Part shown: positions 53,780 through 62,342 of the stretch, in pieces
Layout of the letters: every line of letters begins with the position of its first letter
How positions within the stretch are numbered: the stretch's first letter is position 1
Assembly: GCF_900108485.1 (NCBI RefSeq)
Contig: NZ_FNXF01000019.1
Location: forward strand, 23,140 to 87,139
Origin: Rheinheimera pacifica
GTDB taxonomy: Bacteria > Pseudomonadota > Gammaproteobacteria > Enterobacterales > Alteromonadaceae
Length of the DNA: 64,000 bases
Direction of reading: 5' to 3'
Made by a program: the position numbers and the translations under genes
Notes under the pieces: generated by a model
What the model was told of the DNA's origin: nothing
Database searches by the model: none
The model's input: only the letters and a program-made list of their open reading frames with translations

Positions 53780-54622
53780 CTAAAACTCTTGCCGCACCCG
53801 TATAAAGCGGGCAAAACGCGGAATGCCGTTATTGGTATAACCAGTGTAGCGATAGGTAATTACCGTGCCGATTTCTGGTGGTGTCTGGCGTAGTGCATCG
53901 GTTAAGCCGCTGCCAATGGCAAACTCTTTGCCGTCCGTTGTTTTAACAATTAGTGCCCCCACCATGCCCTTATACTTGCCTTTGCCCGGCCGGTAGCCAA
54001 TAACCTCAGCTTCGGTATCCTGATAACTTTTTAGTTTGAGTAAATCGCTGCTGCGGCCGGTTTTATATAACGCATCCTGCTGGTGCAGCATTAAACCTTC
54101 AGCCCCTTTACTTTCCAGCTCGCTAAGTTTAGCCAGCAGTGCAGCGTTATCCGCTACCCGAAACTGCGGTACCACGGTTAAGTAAGGATTGTTATGCTGC
54201 TGGCTAAGGCGTTGCATAGCAGCAATACGCTCGGTAAAAGTGCCTTCAGCATCCGGCAGCTCAAAAATGTAATAGCGGATTTGCTGCCATTCGCTATCTA
54301 TTGGCTGATGTTTACTGACAATGCTTAAGGTTTCGGCAAACTTATTGCGGCCCAGCCACAGCTCGCCATCTAATTTTTGTTTTGGAAAATCAGCCACAAA
54401 CCACTCTGGTGCCGCAATCACATTACCACCTCGCGAGATCAGTTGTTTACCGTCCCAGTAAGCGCGCACACCATCAAGCTTTTCGCTAACCCAGTACTGC
54501 TGCACATCGATATTGCCGTTATACACTTCGGCCAGTAGTAAATCAGGTTTAGTCGCAGCGGTTAAATGAAGACAGAAATAAAAACAGCAGATAAACAATA
54601 ACGAAGTTAACGTTTTAATCAT
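53780..54622 (-). CDS. ATP-dependent DNA ligase, Lig E type (periplasmic)
   Basis: A 280-residue minimal ATP-dependent DNA ligase with an N-terminal signal peptide (ending LTAA-TK), which marks the Lig E group. The adenylated lysine is K48 in 'SEKLDGVRAYW' (KxDG). Other nucleotidyltransferase motifs are 'KLDGELWLGR', 'GAEGLMLHQQ' and 'DLLKLKSY', followed by a short OB domain ('GALIVKTTDGKEFAIGSG'). Lig E proteins are thought to join nicked DNA in the periplasm, perhaps during uptake or in biofilm matrix. It is monocistronic, with no competence genes nearby. Confidence 0.9.
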   Translation of the reverse strand: MIKTLTSLLFICCFYFCLHLTAATKPDLLLAEVYNGNIDVQQYWVSEKLDGVRAYWDGKQLISRGGNVIAAPEWFVADFPKQKLDGELWLGRNKFAETLSIVSKHQPIDSEWQQIRYYIFELPDAEGTFTERIAAMQRLSQQHNNPYLTVVPQFRVADNAALLAKLSELESKGAEGLMLHQQDALYKTGRSSDLLKLKSYQDTEAEVIGYRPGKGKYKGMVGALIVKTTDGKEFAIGSGLTDALRQTPPEIGTVITYRYTGYTNNGIPRFARFIRVRQEF

Positions 54623-54692
54623 TATTTAGCATCTTTTTGTTTAAACCAAAAAGTATAGTGACCCTCCCTGTTTCAGCAAGTGCAAACACACA

Positions 54693-55943
54693 TTATTGAA
54701 AATGATCAGAAAGTGCCTGCAAGAAGGTGTATTCATTTAATCCGGCGCGGTTAAGCGGTTTGGCTTGCGCGCTCCACATTGCCACCACCAGTTGCTTGTC
54801 CGGGTCGACAAACAGATACTGGCCAAAAATGCCCTCTGCCGCATAACTCCGGCCATGCATTGGCCAAAACATATAGCCGTAATCCACAGTTTCGCCGCCG
54901 ATAACCTGCCTGCTGCTGGCGGTTGCCATCCAGCCCTCTGGCAATACCCGCTCACTGCTATCTTTTGTGTTAATCACACCATCATTCAGCCAAAACAAAG
55001 CTAAACGGGCGTAATCACGTAAGGTTGCCGACAAACCGCTGCCGCCTATTTCCAGGCCATCGGCCGATTCCAGCCACCAGTTGGCATCAGCCTGCATGCC
55101 CAGCTTCGACCAGATTTTTTCTGATAGATACTGCGCTACCGGCTTGCCGGTTGCGGCCTGTACCAGGGCGCCCGCCAATTGGGTTTCGCCGGTACTGTAG
55201 TTCCATACTGTGCCTGGTGCAGCTGCGCGAGGTAGCGATGCCATCAAGTCTAAAATAGCACCGGGTTGCTGGCTTATTTGTGCCTCCAGCATGCGCCGCC
55301 TATCTGATGTGGCATCAGTGTAGGTTTCATTCCAGGCTACACCGGAGCTCATCTGCAGCAGCTGTTTTACCGTTACGCCGTCGTACGCGGTACCGTTAAA
55401 GCGCGGCAGATACTTTACGATAGGGTCGTCAATACTGTTGATAAGGCCGTCGTGGATTGCCGCACCAATTAAGGTTGCGGTAATAGATTTAACTACCGAC
55501 ATCGACATCCAGCGGCTATGTTCGTCATTACCCAGCAGGTATTGCTCAAACAAAACCTCACCGCGGTGAATAATCAGCATGCCGCTAACGCGGTTCATCG
55601 ACAGTACGTCATATAGATCATAGGTTTTGCCATCGACGGTATAGGAAAAATCCTGCAGCGGCTGTTTGCTTAGCGGCAAGGTACTTACGGTTTTGCCTCG
55701 CGCTACCGTACGGGTGGGGAATAAGCGGTCGATATTACGAAAGGTGTTAACCTGAATATCCGGGTACAGTTTGCCATCGTAAAGCTGGCGCACCGTGCCG
55801 ATGGGCTCTTTGGCATGGCGATACTCTTTATTTGCTACGCTGCCGGTATTCGCTGCGCGGTCTGACTGCGCTGCGTTGGTGGGGCTGCTTAATGTTAGCA
55901 ATATGGCTAAGCTAAATACGGTTTTAATGGGAAAGCTGTACAT
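54693..55943 (-). CDS. Exported beta-lactamase-fold serine hydrolase
   Basis: A 416-residue protein with a signal peptide (ending PTNAA) and a class C beta-lactamase fold. The SxxK nucleophile is in 'MSMSVVKSITATL' and the second motif is YST in 'NYSTGETQLAG' (instead of the YxN of AmpC). A third-motif candidate is 'MHGRS'. This combination matches the NylB/EstB-like esterase or amide-hydrolase branch rather than a true beta-lactamase. The substrate is unknown. It is transcribed alone, between mtgA and the DNA ligase. Confidence 0.85.
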   Translation of the reverse strand: MYSFPIKTVFSLAILLTLSSPTNAAQSDRAANTGSVANKEYRHAKEPIGTVRQLYDGKLYPDIQVNTFRNIDRLFPTRTVARGKTVSTLPLSKQPLQDFSYTVDGKTYDLYDVLSMNRVSGMLIIHRGEVLFEQYLLGNDEHSRWMSMSVVKSITATLIGAAIHDGLINSIDDPIVKYLPRFNGTAYDGVTVKQLLQMSSGVAWNETYTDATSDRRRMLEAQISQQPGAILDLMASLPRAAAPGTVWNYSTGETQLAGALVQAATGKPVAQYLSEKIWSKLGMQADANWWLESADGLEIGGSGLSATLRDYARLALFWLNDGVINTKDSSERVLPEGWMATASSRQVIGGETVDYGYMFWPMHGRSYAAEGIFGQYLFVDPDKQLVVAMWSAQAKPLNRAGLNEYTFLQALSDHFQ

Positions 55944-56023
55944 CGGGCCTGGCTCCTTCTTTAAAGGGTGTTAAACGTCTTGCTAAAAAGACGACTTAAA
56001 AAAGTGTGGATCCCTTTGTCTGG

Positions 56024-56713
56024 TTAATTAAGGATCGGTGTTAAATAACCGGCTCCCAGTTGCCGCATTTGCCGCTCAACCCAGGCAACTCTTTCACGTA
56101 GGTAAGGCGTTAAATTGCGCGGATCGCGGGTACGGGGGCCAGGCAGTAGTACGGCCAGTCGTGCGGCTTCGTTTCGGCTTAGCCTGCTGGCCGGTTTGCC
56201 AAAATAATGCTGGCTGGCCGCTTCTACGCCGTATATGCCTTTACCAAATTCAGCAATGTTTAAATACACTTCAAGTATGCGCTTTTTACCCCAAATGGCT
56301 TCCAGGCTTAGTGCCAATGCTGCCTCCAGGCCCTTACGCACCATACTGCGGCCAGGCCACAGTAACAGGTTTTTCGCCGTTTGCTGGGTTATGGTACTGG
56401 CGCCACGCAGGCCATCACCGTCATCAAATCGCTCAAGGGCGTTTCTGATCTCAGCCATATCCACACCAAAGTGTTCAGGGAAACGCTGATCTTCTGAGGC
56501 CACCACCGCCAGCGCGACATGCGCCGGCAGCTTATCAATGCTTACCCATTGCTGGCTAACCGGATAAGGGCTTTGCAACATAAAAGCTGATGTTGGTGGC
56601 GGTACAAAGCGTAATGTCAGCAAAAGTGCTAATAGCGATAGCAGTAGTACCAGCAAAAAACGCCAGATAACAAACCATGTCCAACCGAAAAAACCGCGTT
56701 CACGCTGTGCCAT
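56024..56713 (-). CDS. mtgA: Monofunctional biosynthetic peptidoglycan transglycosylase
   Basis: MtgA polymerises lipid II glycan strands (GT51). The 229-residue inner-membrane protein has one N-terminal transmembrane helix (about 13-36) and the GT51 motifs in order: 'VASEDQRFPEHFGVD' (catalytic Glu), 'GASTITQQTAKNL', 'RKGLEAALALSLEAIWGKKR' and 'EVYLNIAEFGKGIYGVEAAS'. Length matches the family. Confidence 0.95.
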   Translation of the reverse strand: MAQRERGFFGWTWFVIWRFLLVLLLSLLALLLTLRFVPPPTSAFMLQSPYPVSQQWVSIDKLPAHVALAVVASEDQRFPEHFGVDMAEIRNALERFDDGDGLRGASTITQQTAKNLLLWPGRSMVRKGLEAALALSLEAIWGKKRILEVYLNIAEFGKGIYGVEAASQHYFGKPASRLSRNEAARLAVLLPGPRTRDPRNLTPYLRERVAWVERQMRQLGAGYLTPILN

Positions 56714-57007
56714 TTACTCTCTCTTATCAGGCTTTATCACCTGTAACGTGCAACAGTATAGGTGATTGAGCATTAAAACCAAAAGCGGATCAACAAGCTA
56801 CAAACCTTATACCTGAGAACCGACGCCATTAGCGGCCACTGTAACAAAAGCGCTTTAAAAACGTATAAAATACAATTTCGTCATAAAAATAGCGATTTTC
56901 ATTCACATTAAGCTGCTAGTGTGGGGCTGCCGTGTATTGAGCCGGCCTGTAGCACACAGATTCTGTCGCCCTTTGTTTTTCAACGTTACATCATCAAGGA
57001 GAACTTT
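56714..57007. other. Divergent intergenic region of mtgA and the GDPD gene
   Basis: No gene is visible. A TATAAAAT-like -10 stretch occurs near 56863-56872 and the final AAGGAGAA (56996-57003) is the ribosome-binding site of the GDPD gene. I looked for Pho-box repeats and did not find a convincing one. Confidence 0.4.
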
Positions 57008-58321
57008 ATGCGTCATTTAACGATCTTACGCGGCTGGGGCATTCACGCCTTGCAAGTGGCAGTATTGCTCACTCCTGTTTTGGCCGTTGCCCATACTGCT
57101 GAAACGGCGTCACGCCTGCCCGAACTTAAAACCCCAACGCATCACAGTAACCCGCATCTTAAGGCGCCGGAAAAGTACTCATTGCAGTTAGGGCCCCGGC
57201 CCGCGTATCTCGTTGATGATATGGACGCCAGCCCGTTAAAAGAGCGCTTACAAAGCTGTAATACCGGCCGTAAGCTGAAAAGGACCATGTTTTCTATTGG
57301 TCACCGTGGTGCGCCATTACAGTTTCCGGAGCACACCAAAGAATCTTATGAAGCAGCAGCCCTCATGGGGGCCGGTATCATGGAATGTGATGTCACCTTT
57401 ACCAAAGATAAAGAGCTGGTTTGCCGCCACTCTCAATGCGACCTGCATACCACTACCAATATTCTGGCGATCCCCGAGCTGGCAGCCAAGTGCAGCCAGC
57501 CGTTTACACCGGCAGACCACATTGCAGGCACGCCGGCAAGCGCCAGATGTTGCACCAGTGACATAACGTTAGAAGAATTCAAAATGCTGGAAGGTAAAAT
57601 GGATGCCTATAATCCGCAGGCCACCACTGTTGCTGAATATATGCAGGGCACACCGTCATGGCGCACTGATCTTTATGCCACCAAAGGCACGCTGATGACG
57701 CATGCAGAAAGCATTAGTTTATTTAAACAACTCGGCGTGAAATTTACGCCAGAATTAAAATCGGCAGAAGTGCCTATGCCTTATGAAGGCACATACAGCC
57801 AGGCAGACTATGCCCAGCAGCTGATTAATGAATACCGCAATGCAGGCGTAAAACCAAAAGACGTATGGCCGCAGTCGTTTGATATTGCTGACATTCGTTA
57901 CTGGTTAGCCAATGAGCCAGCTTACGGCCGCCAGGCAGTATATCTGGATGATGCCAATGACCCGTCAGAGCTGCCGTCATTGCAGGAGCTGCAAGGTTAT
58001 GCCGCAGAAGGCTTCAATATAGTGGCACCACCAATGTGGGCCCTGCTTGAGCTAGACGCAAACAACAACATTGTGCCATCAGCTTATGCCCGTAATGCCA
58101 AAAGCGCCGGCCTGGATATTATTGCCTGGTCTTTTGAGCGTTCCGGCCCATTAAAAAACGGTGGCGGCTGGTATTATCAAACCGTAAACCCGGTAATTAA
58201 CAATGACGGCGATATGATGGAAGTACTGCACGTAATGGCCCAAGACGTCGGCGTAATAGGTGTGTTCTCCGACTGGCCGGCCAGCGTCAGCTACTACGCA
58301 AACTGTATGGGCTTACCCTAA
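57008..58321 (+). CDS. Exported glycerophosphodiester phosphodiesterase family protein
   Basis: A 437-residue exported protein with a signal peptide (about residues 1-29, ending AVA-HT) and a GDPD TIM-barrel. The HRG motif is in '[16 protein letters not shown]', the metal ligands in '[14 protein letters not shown]' and the second catalytic His in '[12 protein letters not shown]'. It would hydrolyse glycerophosphodiesters from phospholipids in the periplasm, though this long subgroup with several cysteines may have another substrate. The frame extends back to 56921, but the signal peptide and AAGGAGAA fix ATG 57008. Confidence 0.87.
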   Translation: MRHLTILRGWGIHALQVAVLLTPVLAVAHTAETASRLPELKTPTHHSNPHLKAPEKYSLQLGPRPAYLVDDMDASPLKERLQSCNTGRKLKRTMFSIGHRGAPLQFPEHTKESYEAAALMGAGIMECDVTFTKDKELVCRHSQCDLHTTTNILAIPELAAKCSQPFTPADHIAGTPASARCCTSDITLEEFKMLEGKMDAYNPQATTVAEYMQGTPSWRTDLYATKGTLMTHAESISLFKQLGVKFTPELKSAEVPMPYEGTYSQADYAQQLINEYRNAGVKPKDVWPQSFDIADIRYWLANEPAYGRQAVYLDDANDPSELPSLQELQGYAAEGFNIVAPPMWALLELDANNNIVPSAYARNAKSAGLDIIAWSFERSGPLKNGGGWYYQTVNPVINNDGDMMEVLHVMAQDVGVIGVFSDWPASVSYYANCMGLP

Positions 58322-58452
58322 CTACACTGCTGTTACAGCCTTCATCCAGCGGTAAGTAGTTGTAAAGCAGATTAAAGCCCGTTAATGTTTAGCGCAGAAA
58401 TTTACTACGGCGGCGTATTTTCGATGTACCGCCAAACCGTAAGGCGCAGGTT

Positions 58453-59367
58453 ATGACGTTAGCTAAAAGTTTTCGCTGTTTTTGCCTTGTAACTACATTA
58501 AGTTCGATGGCTATGCTGGCCGGTTGCGGCGGCACAGTCCCGGTAACAGTGTTAAGCCCACCGCCAGCAGACTGGGTTAACAGCTGTAAAGACTGGGATG
58601 ACTGGGACAAAGCCGGGCCGCCGTATCGGATTTATGGCAACAGTTACTATGTGGGCACCTGTGGTATCAGCGCTATTTTGATCACCGGTGATAACGGCCA
58701 TATTCTGATCGATGGCGCCACTGAAGCGGGTGCAAAGGTAATTGCCGCCAATATCGACAGGCTGGGTTTTTCACTGCGTGATGTAAAGTTGCTACTGCAA
58801 AGCCATGAGCATTTCGATCATGTGGCCGGTTTGGCGCAGTTACAGCAACAAAGCGGCGCCAAACTGCTGGCATCGCCTGCAGCAGCACCGGTGTTAACCA
58901 GTGGCGTGGTAGCCGCTGCCGATCCGCAAGCGGGCATGCACGAGCCGTTTCCAGCCGTTAGGGTAGATGGCCTGGTTACAGCAGGCCAGGTGGTTACCCT
59001 GGGCAAGCTAAGCCTGCTGCCTGTGGCAACGCCGGGGCATACCCCTGGCGCCTTAAGCTGGCAGTGGACCAGTTGCGAAGCCGGGCAGTGTCAGGTACTG
59101 GTGTACGCCGACAGCTTATCGCCGGTTAGCAGCGACAGTTATCGTTTTAGCGAGCACCTTACTTATCTCAATGCATACCGGGCCAGTTTGCATAAACTGG
59201 CAGCGCTTGATTGCCAGATCCTGCTTACGCCCCATCCGTCAGCCAGTAATATGCGTACGCGACTACAAAGCAGTGCAGGTTTAACAGATACCCAGGGCTG
59301 CGTAGTTTATGCAGACGCGATAACACAGCGGCTCGAGCAGCGTTTAATAAAGGAAACAACGCAGTAA
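58453..59367 (+). CDS. Subclass B3 metallo-beta-lactamase-like lipoprotein
   Basis: A 304-residue zinc hydrolase with a lipoprotein signal (lipobox LAGC, C25). Zinc ligands are H118/H120/D122/H123 in 'QSHEHFDHVAGL', then 'ATPGHTPGALSW' and 'LLTPHPSASNM', the B3 pattern. Landmarks 'GTCGISAILITGDNGHILID' and 'YADSLSPVSSDSYRF' match B3 enzymes. Beta-lactam hydrolysis is likely but unproven, and chromosomal B3 genes are common in environmental gammaproteobacteria. A truncated paralogue of the 3' part lies at 63353-63615. It converges on yihY. Confidence 0.88.
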   Translation: MTLAKSFRCFCLVTTLSSMAMLAGCGGTVPVTVLSPPPADWVNSCKDWDDWDKAGPPYRIYGNSYYVGTCGISAILITGDNGHILIDGATEAGAKVIAANIDRLGFSLRDVKLLLQSHEHFDHVAGLAQLQQQSGAKLLASPAAAPVLTSGVVAAADPQAGMHEPFPAVRVDGLVTAGQVVTLGKLSLLPVATPGHTPGALSWQWTSCEAGQCQVLVYADSLSPVSSDSYRFSEHLTYLNAYRASLHKLAALDCQILLTPHPSASNMRTRLQSSAGLTDTQGCVVYADAITQRLEQRLIKETTQ

Positions 59368-59415
59368 TCCGCAACTTGGCCAGCGGGTAAATGGTTCAAA
59401 ATAGCTGCAGCAGCA

Positions 59416-60354
59416 TCAGTTCTGCTGCACTTCCTCGATCAATTCCCTGTGCACACACACCGCCGTACTTTTAGGACGAATCGGCTTGCCTCTGCCCTCA
59501 AGGTGCGCACGCGTAAAGGCAGCACCGAACAGCAGGATCATTGAAGAATAGTTCACCCAAAGCAGCAACAACGCCAGCGAACCGGCAGCGCCATAGGCCG
59601 ATGCCGTCGCAGTGTAGGCAAGATAGATGGAGATCAGCGAACGGCCCACTGTAAACAACACGGCAGTAATAAAAGCACCGAGCAGCACATCCCGCCAGGC
59701 AAGCCGCACATCGGGCAAAATCTTGAACATTGCCGCAAACAGCAACGTGATCACCAGCAGCGACAGCACTAATTCCATACCCACCATTGCCCAACCAGGA
59801 ACCGGCAGCCATCCCTCCGCGAATGCCATAATGCTGCGTAACGCCACCGACAACAGCAACGAAACCAACATAATAAAACCGATAGACAGGATAATAGTCA
59901 GCGACAACAACCGGCTTTTAATAAAAACCCACAGGTTGTTTCTTTTAGGACGGGGGGCAACATCCCAGATCTGATTCAGTGACTGCTGCATTTGCGCAAA
60001 AACTGTGGTGGCACCTACTATGGTGGCAATAATCCCAATCAACGCCGGCCAGATACCACTTTGGTCGATTTGCGAATTGATCACTGCCGTTTGCACCACC
60101 CCGGCAGCATCCGGCCCAAGCGTTGCCTCAAGCTGAGCAAACAGTTCCCCCTGAACAGCGCTCTCGCCCATCACCAGCCCGACCAGAGCAACCACGACTA
60201 CCAGAATCGGCGCAATAGAAAAAACCGTGAAGAACGCCAGTGCTGCGGCGTAAATAAAGGCCTGACTGTCCAACCAGTTACGGCACGTGGCGCCCAAAAT
60301 ACTAAGCCAGTACCGCACCACAGCGGGGAGTTTGTTGTAAATCTTAATAACCAT
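59416..60354 (-). CDS. YihY/virulence factor BrkB family membrane protein
   Basis: A 312-residue inner-membrane protein with six predicted helices. The family signs are 'AALAFFTVFSIAPILVVVVA', 'GLVMGESAVQGELFAQLE', 'LLLSVALRSIM' and the late 'YGAAGSLALLLLWVNYSSMI'. YihY was once called RNase BN, but that activity belongs to another gene and the real role is unknown. It is single and convergent with the metallo-beta-lactamase. Confidence 0.88.
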   Translation of the reverse strand: MVIKIYNKLPAVVRYWLSILGATCRNWLDSQAFIYAAALAFFTVFSIAPILVVVVALVGLVMGESAVQGELFAQLEATLGPDAAGVVQTAVINSQIDQSGIWPALIGIIATIVGATTVFAQMQQSLNQIWDVAPRPKRNNLWVFIKSRLLSLTIILSIGFIMLVSLLLSVALRSIMAFAEGWLPVPGWAMVGMELVLSLLVITLLFAAMFKILPDVRLAWRDVLLGAFITAVLFTVGRSLISIYLAYTATASAYGAAGSLALLLLWVNYSSMILLFGAAFTRAHLEGRGKPIRPKSTAVCVHRELIEEVQQN

Positions 60355-60556
60355 GCTCGATAATACCTTAGCGTTGCAGCGAATATTGCTTTATTACACC
60401 CAATACAGGCGTTATATGATAGCAAGAAATGTGCAGCGCAAATGTTACTATTGCTGTTGCACTGGTATTTATGGCCGATACCGCACTACACTGCCCTGCT
60501 AAGGAATTGATCACTTATTACCAATTGGCGTTGCCGTTCAGGATTGAGGTAACCGG

Positions 60557-60982
60557 CTAAACGCGGATATCCACGCCAATGGTTTGTCCCTGATACTTCT
60601 GCATAACCGACAGCGCAGTATCCAACATTTTCAGGGTTTCTTTATCATTACGCTCAAGCGCGCCGTTTATGCCATCACGTACTTTTTGCATAAAATCAAC
60701 CCGCTCATTGCTGTGAATGGCCTGCAATGCACCGGCTGAAGCGCCGTTAACCGGAATTTTTATCGTCATTGCCATAAAAGCCCGGCTGTCATCAAGCGAC
60801 ATTTCGCCGCTTTTTATCTTATCGTTGGCCCAGGCAAGCAGTTGCTGGCCGGTCATACTGCTGAAATCGGCCGCCTTAGTTTGCTCAGTTGCCCCTGCCC
60901 CAGGCACAACCTGGCCGGCATCATTCTGTACCTGTCCAGTCTGGCTGGTATAAAGATAATTGTTTGCAGCATCAATTCTCAT
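60557..60982 (-). CDS. Small hypothetical protein
   Basis: A 141-residue soluble protein I do not recognise. The frame opens at 61033, but ATG 60982 has an excellent AGAGGA ribosome-binding site 6-7 nt before it and no residues before it look conserved. The N-terminal third is low-complexity and rich in Gln, Ala and Gly. The rest is amphipathic helical, with 'SSMTGQQLLAWANDKIKSGE' and 'ERVDFMQKVRDGINGALERN' as notable segments. It has no signal peptide or membrane helix and is transcribed alone. The fold is reminiscent of small flagellar or secreted helical proteins, but that is only an impression. Confidence 0.65.
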   Translation of the reverse strand: MRIDAANNYLYTSQTGQVQNDAGQVVPGAGATEQTKAADFSSMTGQQLLAWANDKIKSGEMSLDDSRAFMAMTIKIPVNGASAGALQAIHSNERVDFMQKVRDGINGALERNDKETLKMLDTALSVMQKYQGQTIGVDIRV

Positions 60983-61253
60983 ACTGTCCTCTTTTAAGCC
61001 AATCATACACACCGGCTTGATAGAGCAAGGCATATGCCAGAGTTTAAAATTTTAGATACCCAATACGAATCAAATAGATAAGCAATGATAGATCAACACC
61101 CGACATCATTCAGAATACAGGGACGCCCCCTAAAACGGAAAAAAATTGCCGCAATTGGTAAAGCCTGTGGAAACTGGCAGATATGGGGCAGAGCTAATAA
61201 CAGAGATTCGCTATCAGATTAATTAGCCAGGCCCCTTTCATATACCTCACCAT
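60983..61253. other. Intergenic stretch before mntA
   Basis: No supported feature. A 45-codon frame from ATG 61085 to 61222 encodes a basic peptide but has no clear ribosome-binding site. No promoter for the toxin-antitoxin pair could be defined. Confidence 0.3.
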
Positions 61254-61721
61254 TTGCCCTGCCATAAAGCAACGGTTACACTGCTTTGTATAGCCCAAAC
61301 AGCCTTAGCGGCGGAGCCTTTGCTGAATTTCTCACCAATACTGCAGTTACTGCAACAACGCCTGCCCAATGTCATGGCGGTGTACGCTTTTGGCAGCCAG
61401 ATACACGGTACTGCCGGTAAAAGCAGTGATTTAGATTTAGCAGTGCTGGTGCCAGGCTACGCCGATGTAATTGAGCTGTGGGACATTAGCAGTGATATTG
61501 CCGAATTGGCCAACTGCGAGGTCGATTTACTCGACTTTCGCGCCGCCTCTACCGTGATGCAGTACCAAATCCTGACCACAGGTAAATGCTTATTTGCTCT
61601 CGACAGCAGTGTCGGCGTTTATGAGGCCATGGTGTTATCACAAATGACCGCACTCAACGAAGCGCGCGCTGGCTTATTGCAGGATATTAGAGAAGAAGGT
61701 GCTGTTTATGGCCGTAAATAA
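61254..61721 (+). CDS. mntA: MntA-type antitoxin adenylyltransferase
   Basis: MntA is the nucleotidyltransferase antitoxin of the type VII HepT/MntA system. It neutralises HepT by AMPylating a tyrosine. The defining GSx10DxD motif is intact in 'AFGSQIHGTAGKSSDLDLAV', with a third acidic residue in 'CEVDLLDFRAAS'. The frame opens at TTG 61254 and no clear ribosome-binding site is found. An alternative TTG at 61320 with an upstream GGAG would give about 133 residues, closer to the family. The 3' end overlaps hepT by 14 nt, so the two are coupled, with the antitoxin first. Confidence 0.87.
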   Translation: MPCHKATVTLLCIAQTALAAEPLLNFSPILQLLQQRLPNVMAVYAFGSQIHGTAGKSSDLDLAVLVPGYADVIELWDISSDIAELANCEVDLLDFRAASTVMQYQILTTGKCLFALDSSVGVYEAMVLSQMTALNEARAGLLQDIREEGAVYGRK

Positions 61722-62136
61722 CACACCGGACGATGTATTACTTAACAAAGCTGCCACTATTGAGCGCTGCGTTAACCGCGCACGGGATGAATACCAGAAA
61801 GACCCGCTAACCTTTGCTACCGATTTTACCCGCCAGGATGCGGCGATTTTAAATATTCAACGCGCCTGCGAAGCAGCGTTAGATATGGGCCAACATCTGA
61901 TCCGCAAACATAAACTTGGCATACCGCAAAGCTCGCGCGATGTGTTTGCACTGCTCGCCACAGCCGATTTTTTATCTGCTGAATTAGCCGAAAAGATGAA
62001 GAAAATGGTCGGTTTCAGAAATATCGCGGTACACGAGTATCAGCGCTTGCAGCTGGCCGTTACAGAGCACGTGATTACGCAGCGGTTAGATGATTTTAAC
62101 CAGTACTGCCAGTTGCTGCTTGGCAAGGACCAATGA
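61708..62136 (+). CDS. hepT: HepT-type HEPN RNase toxin
   Basis: A 142-residue HEPN-domain toxin that cleaves RNA and is kept inactive by MntA. The catalytic Rx4HxY motif is exact in 'GFRNIAVHEYQ' and includes the tyrosine that MntA modifies. The 'QDAAILNIQRACEAALDMGQ' helix and 'SSRDVFALLATADFLSAELA' are typical. ATG 61708 is preferred to an in-frame GTG at 61699 because GAAGAAGGTG lies just upstream. All key residues of both partners are kept, so the pair looks functional. Confidence 0.9.
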   Translation: MAVNNTPDDVLLNKAATIERCVNRARDEYQKDPLTFATDFTRQDAAILNIQRACEAALDMGQHLIRKHKLGIPQSSRDVFALLATADFLSAELAEKMKKMVGFRNIAVHEYQRLQLAVTEHVITQRLDDFNQYCQLLLGKDQ

Positions 62137-62342
62137 TACTGACTCTACTGATTGGATTAAAAACCTGCTGGCCGCCAGAGTAGACCTTAGCCGCAGAGTC
62201 GGATAAAAGTTAAACCTTAAACTTATCATATATTTAATTATGGCTGACACCGTTAATTCATGTATTGGTCAAAAATGCCATAGTAGCGGCCGGGGCAGTT
62301 GTCTGTTAGTTTATTTAAAAAAACAATAACAGGAACAAGCCG

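Noticed and set aside
54693..55943. Calling the serine hydrolase a class C beta-lactamase resistance gene
   Set aside because: The YxN motif is replaced by YST and the protein resembles esterase/NylB-type hydrolases; only the fold is shared.
56714..57007. A Pho box upstream of the phosphodiesterase gene
   Set aside because: Only isolated CTGT-like words occur, without the paired 7-nt repeats and spacing required.
61085..61222. A 45-codon basic frame before mntA
   Set aside because: No ribosome-binding site and no family resemblance; kept only as a note in the intergenic entry.
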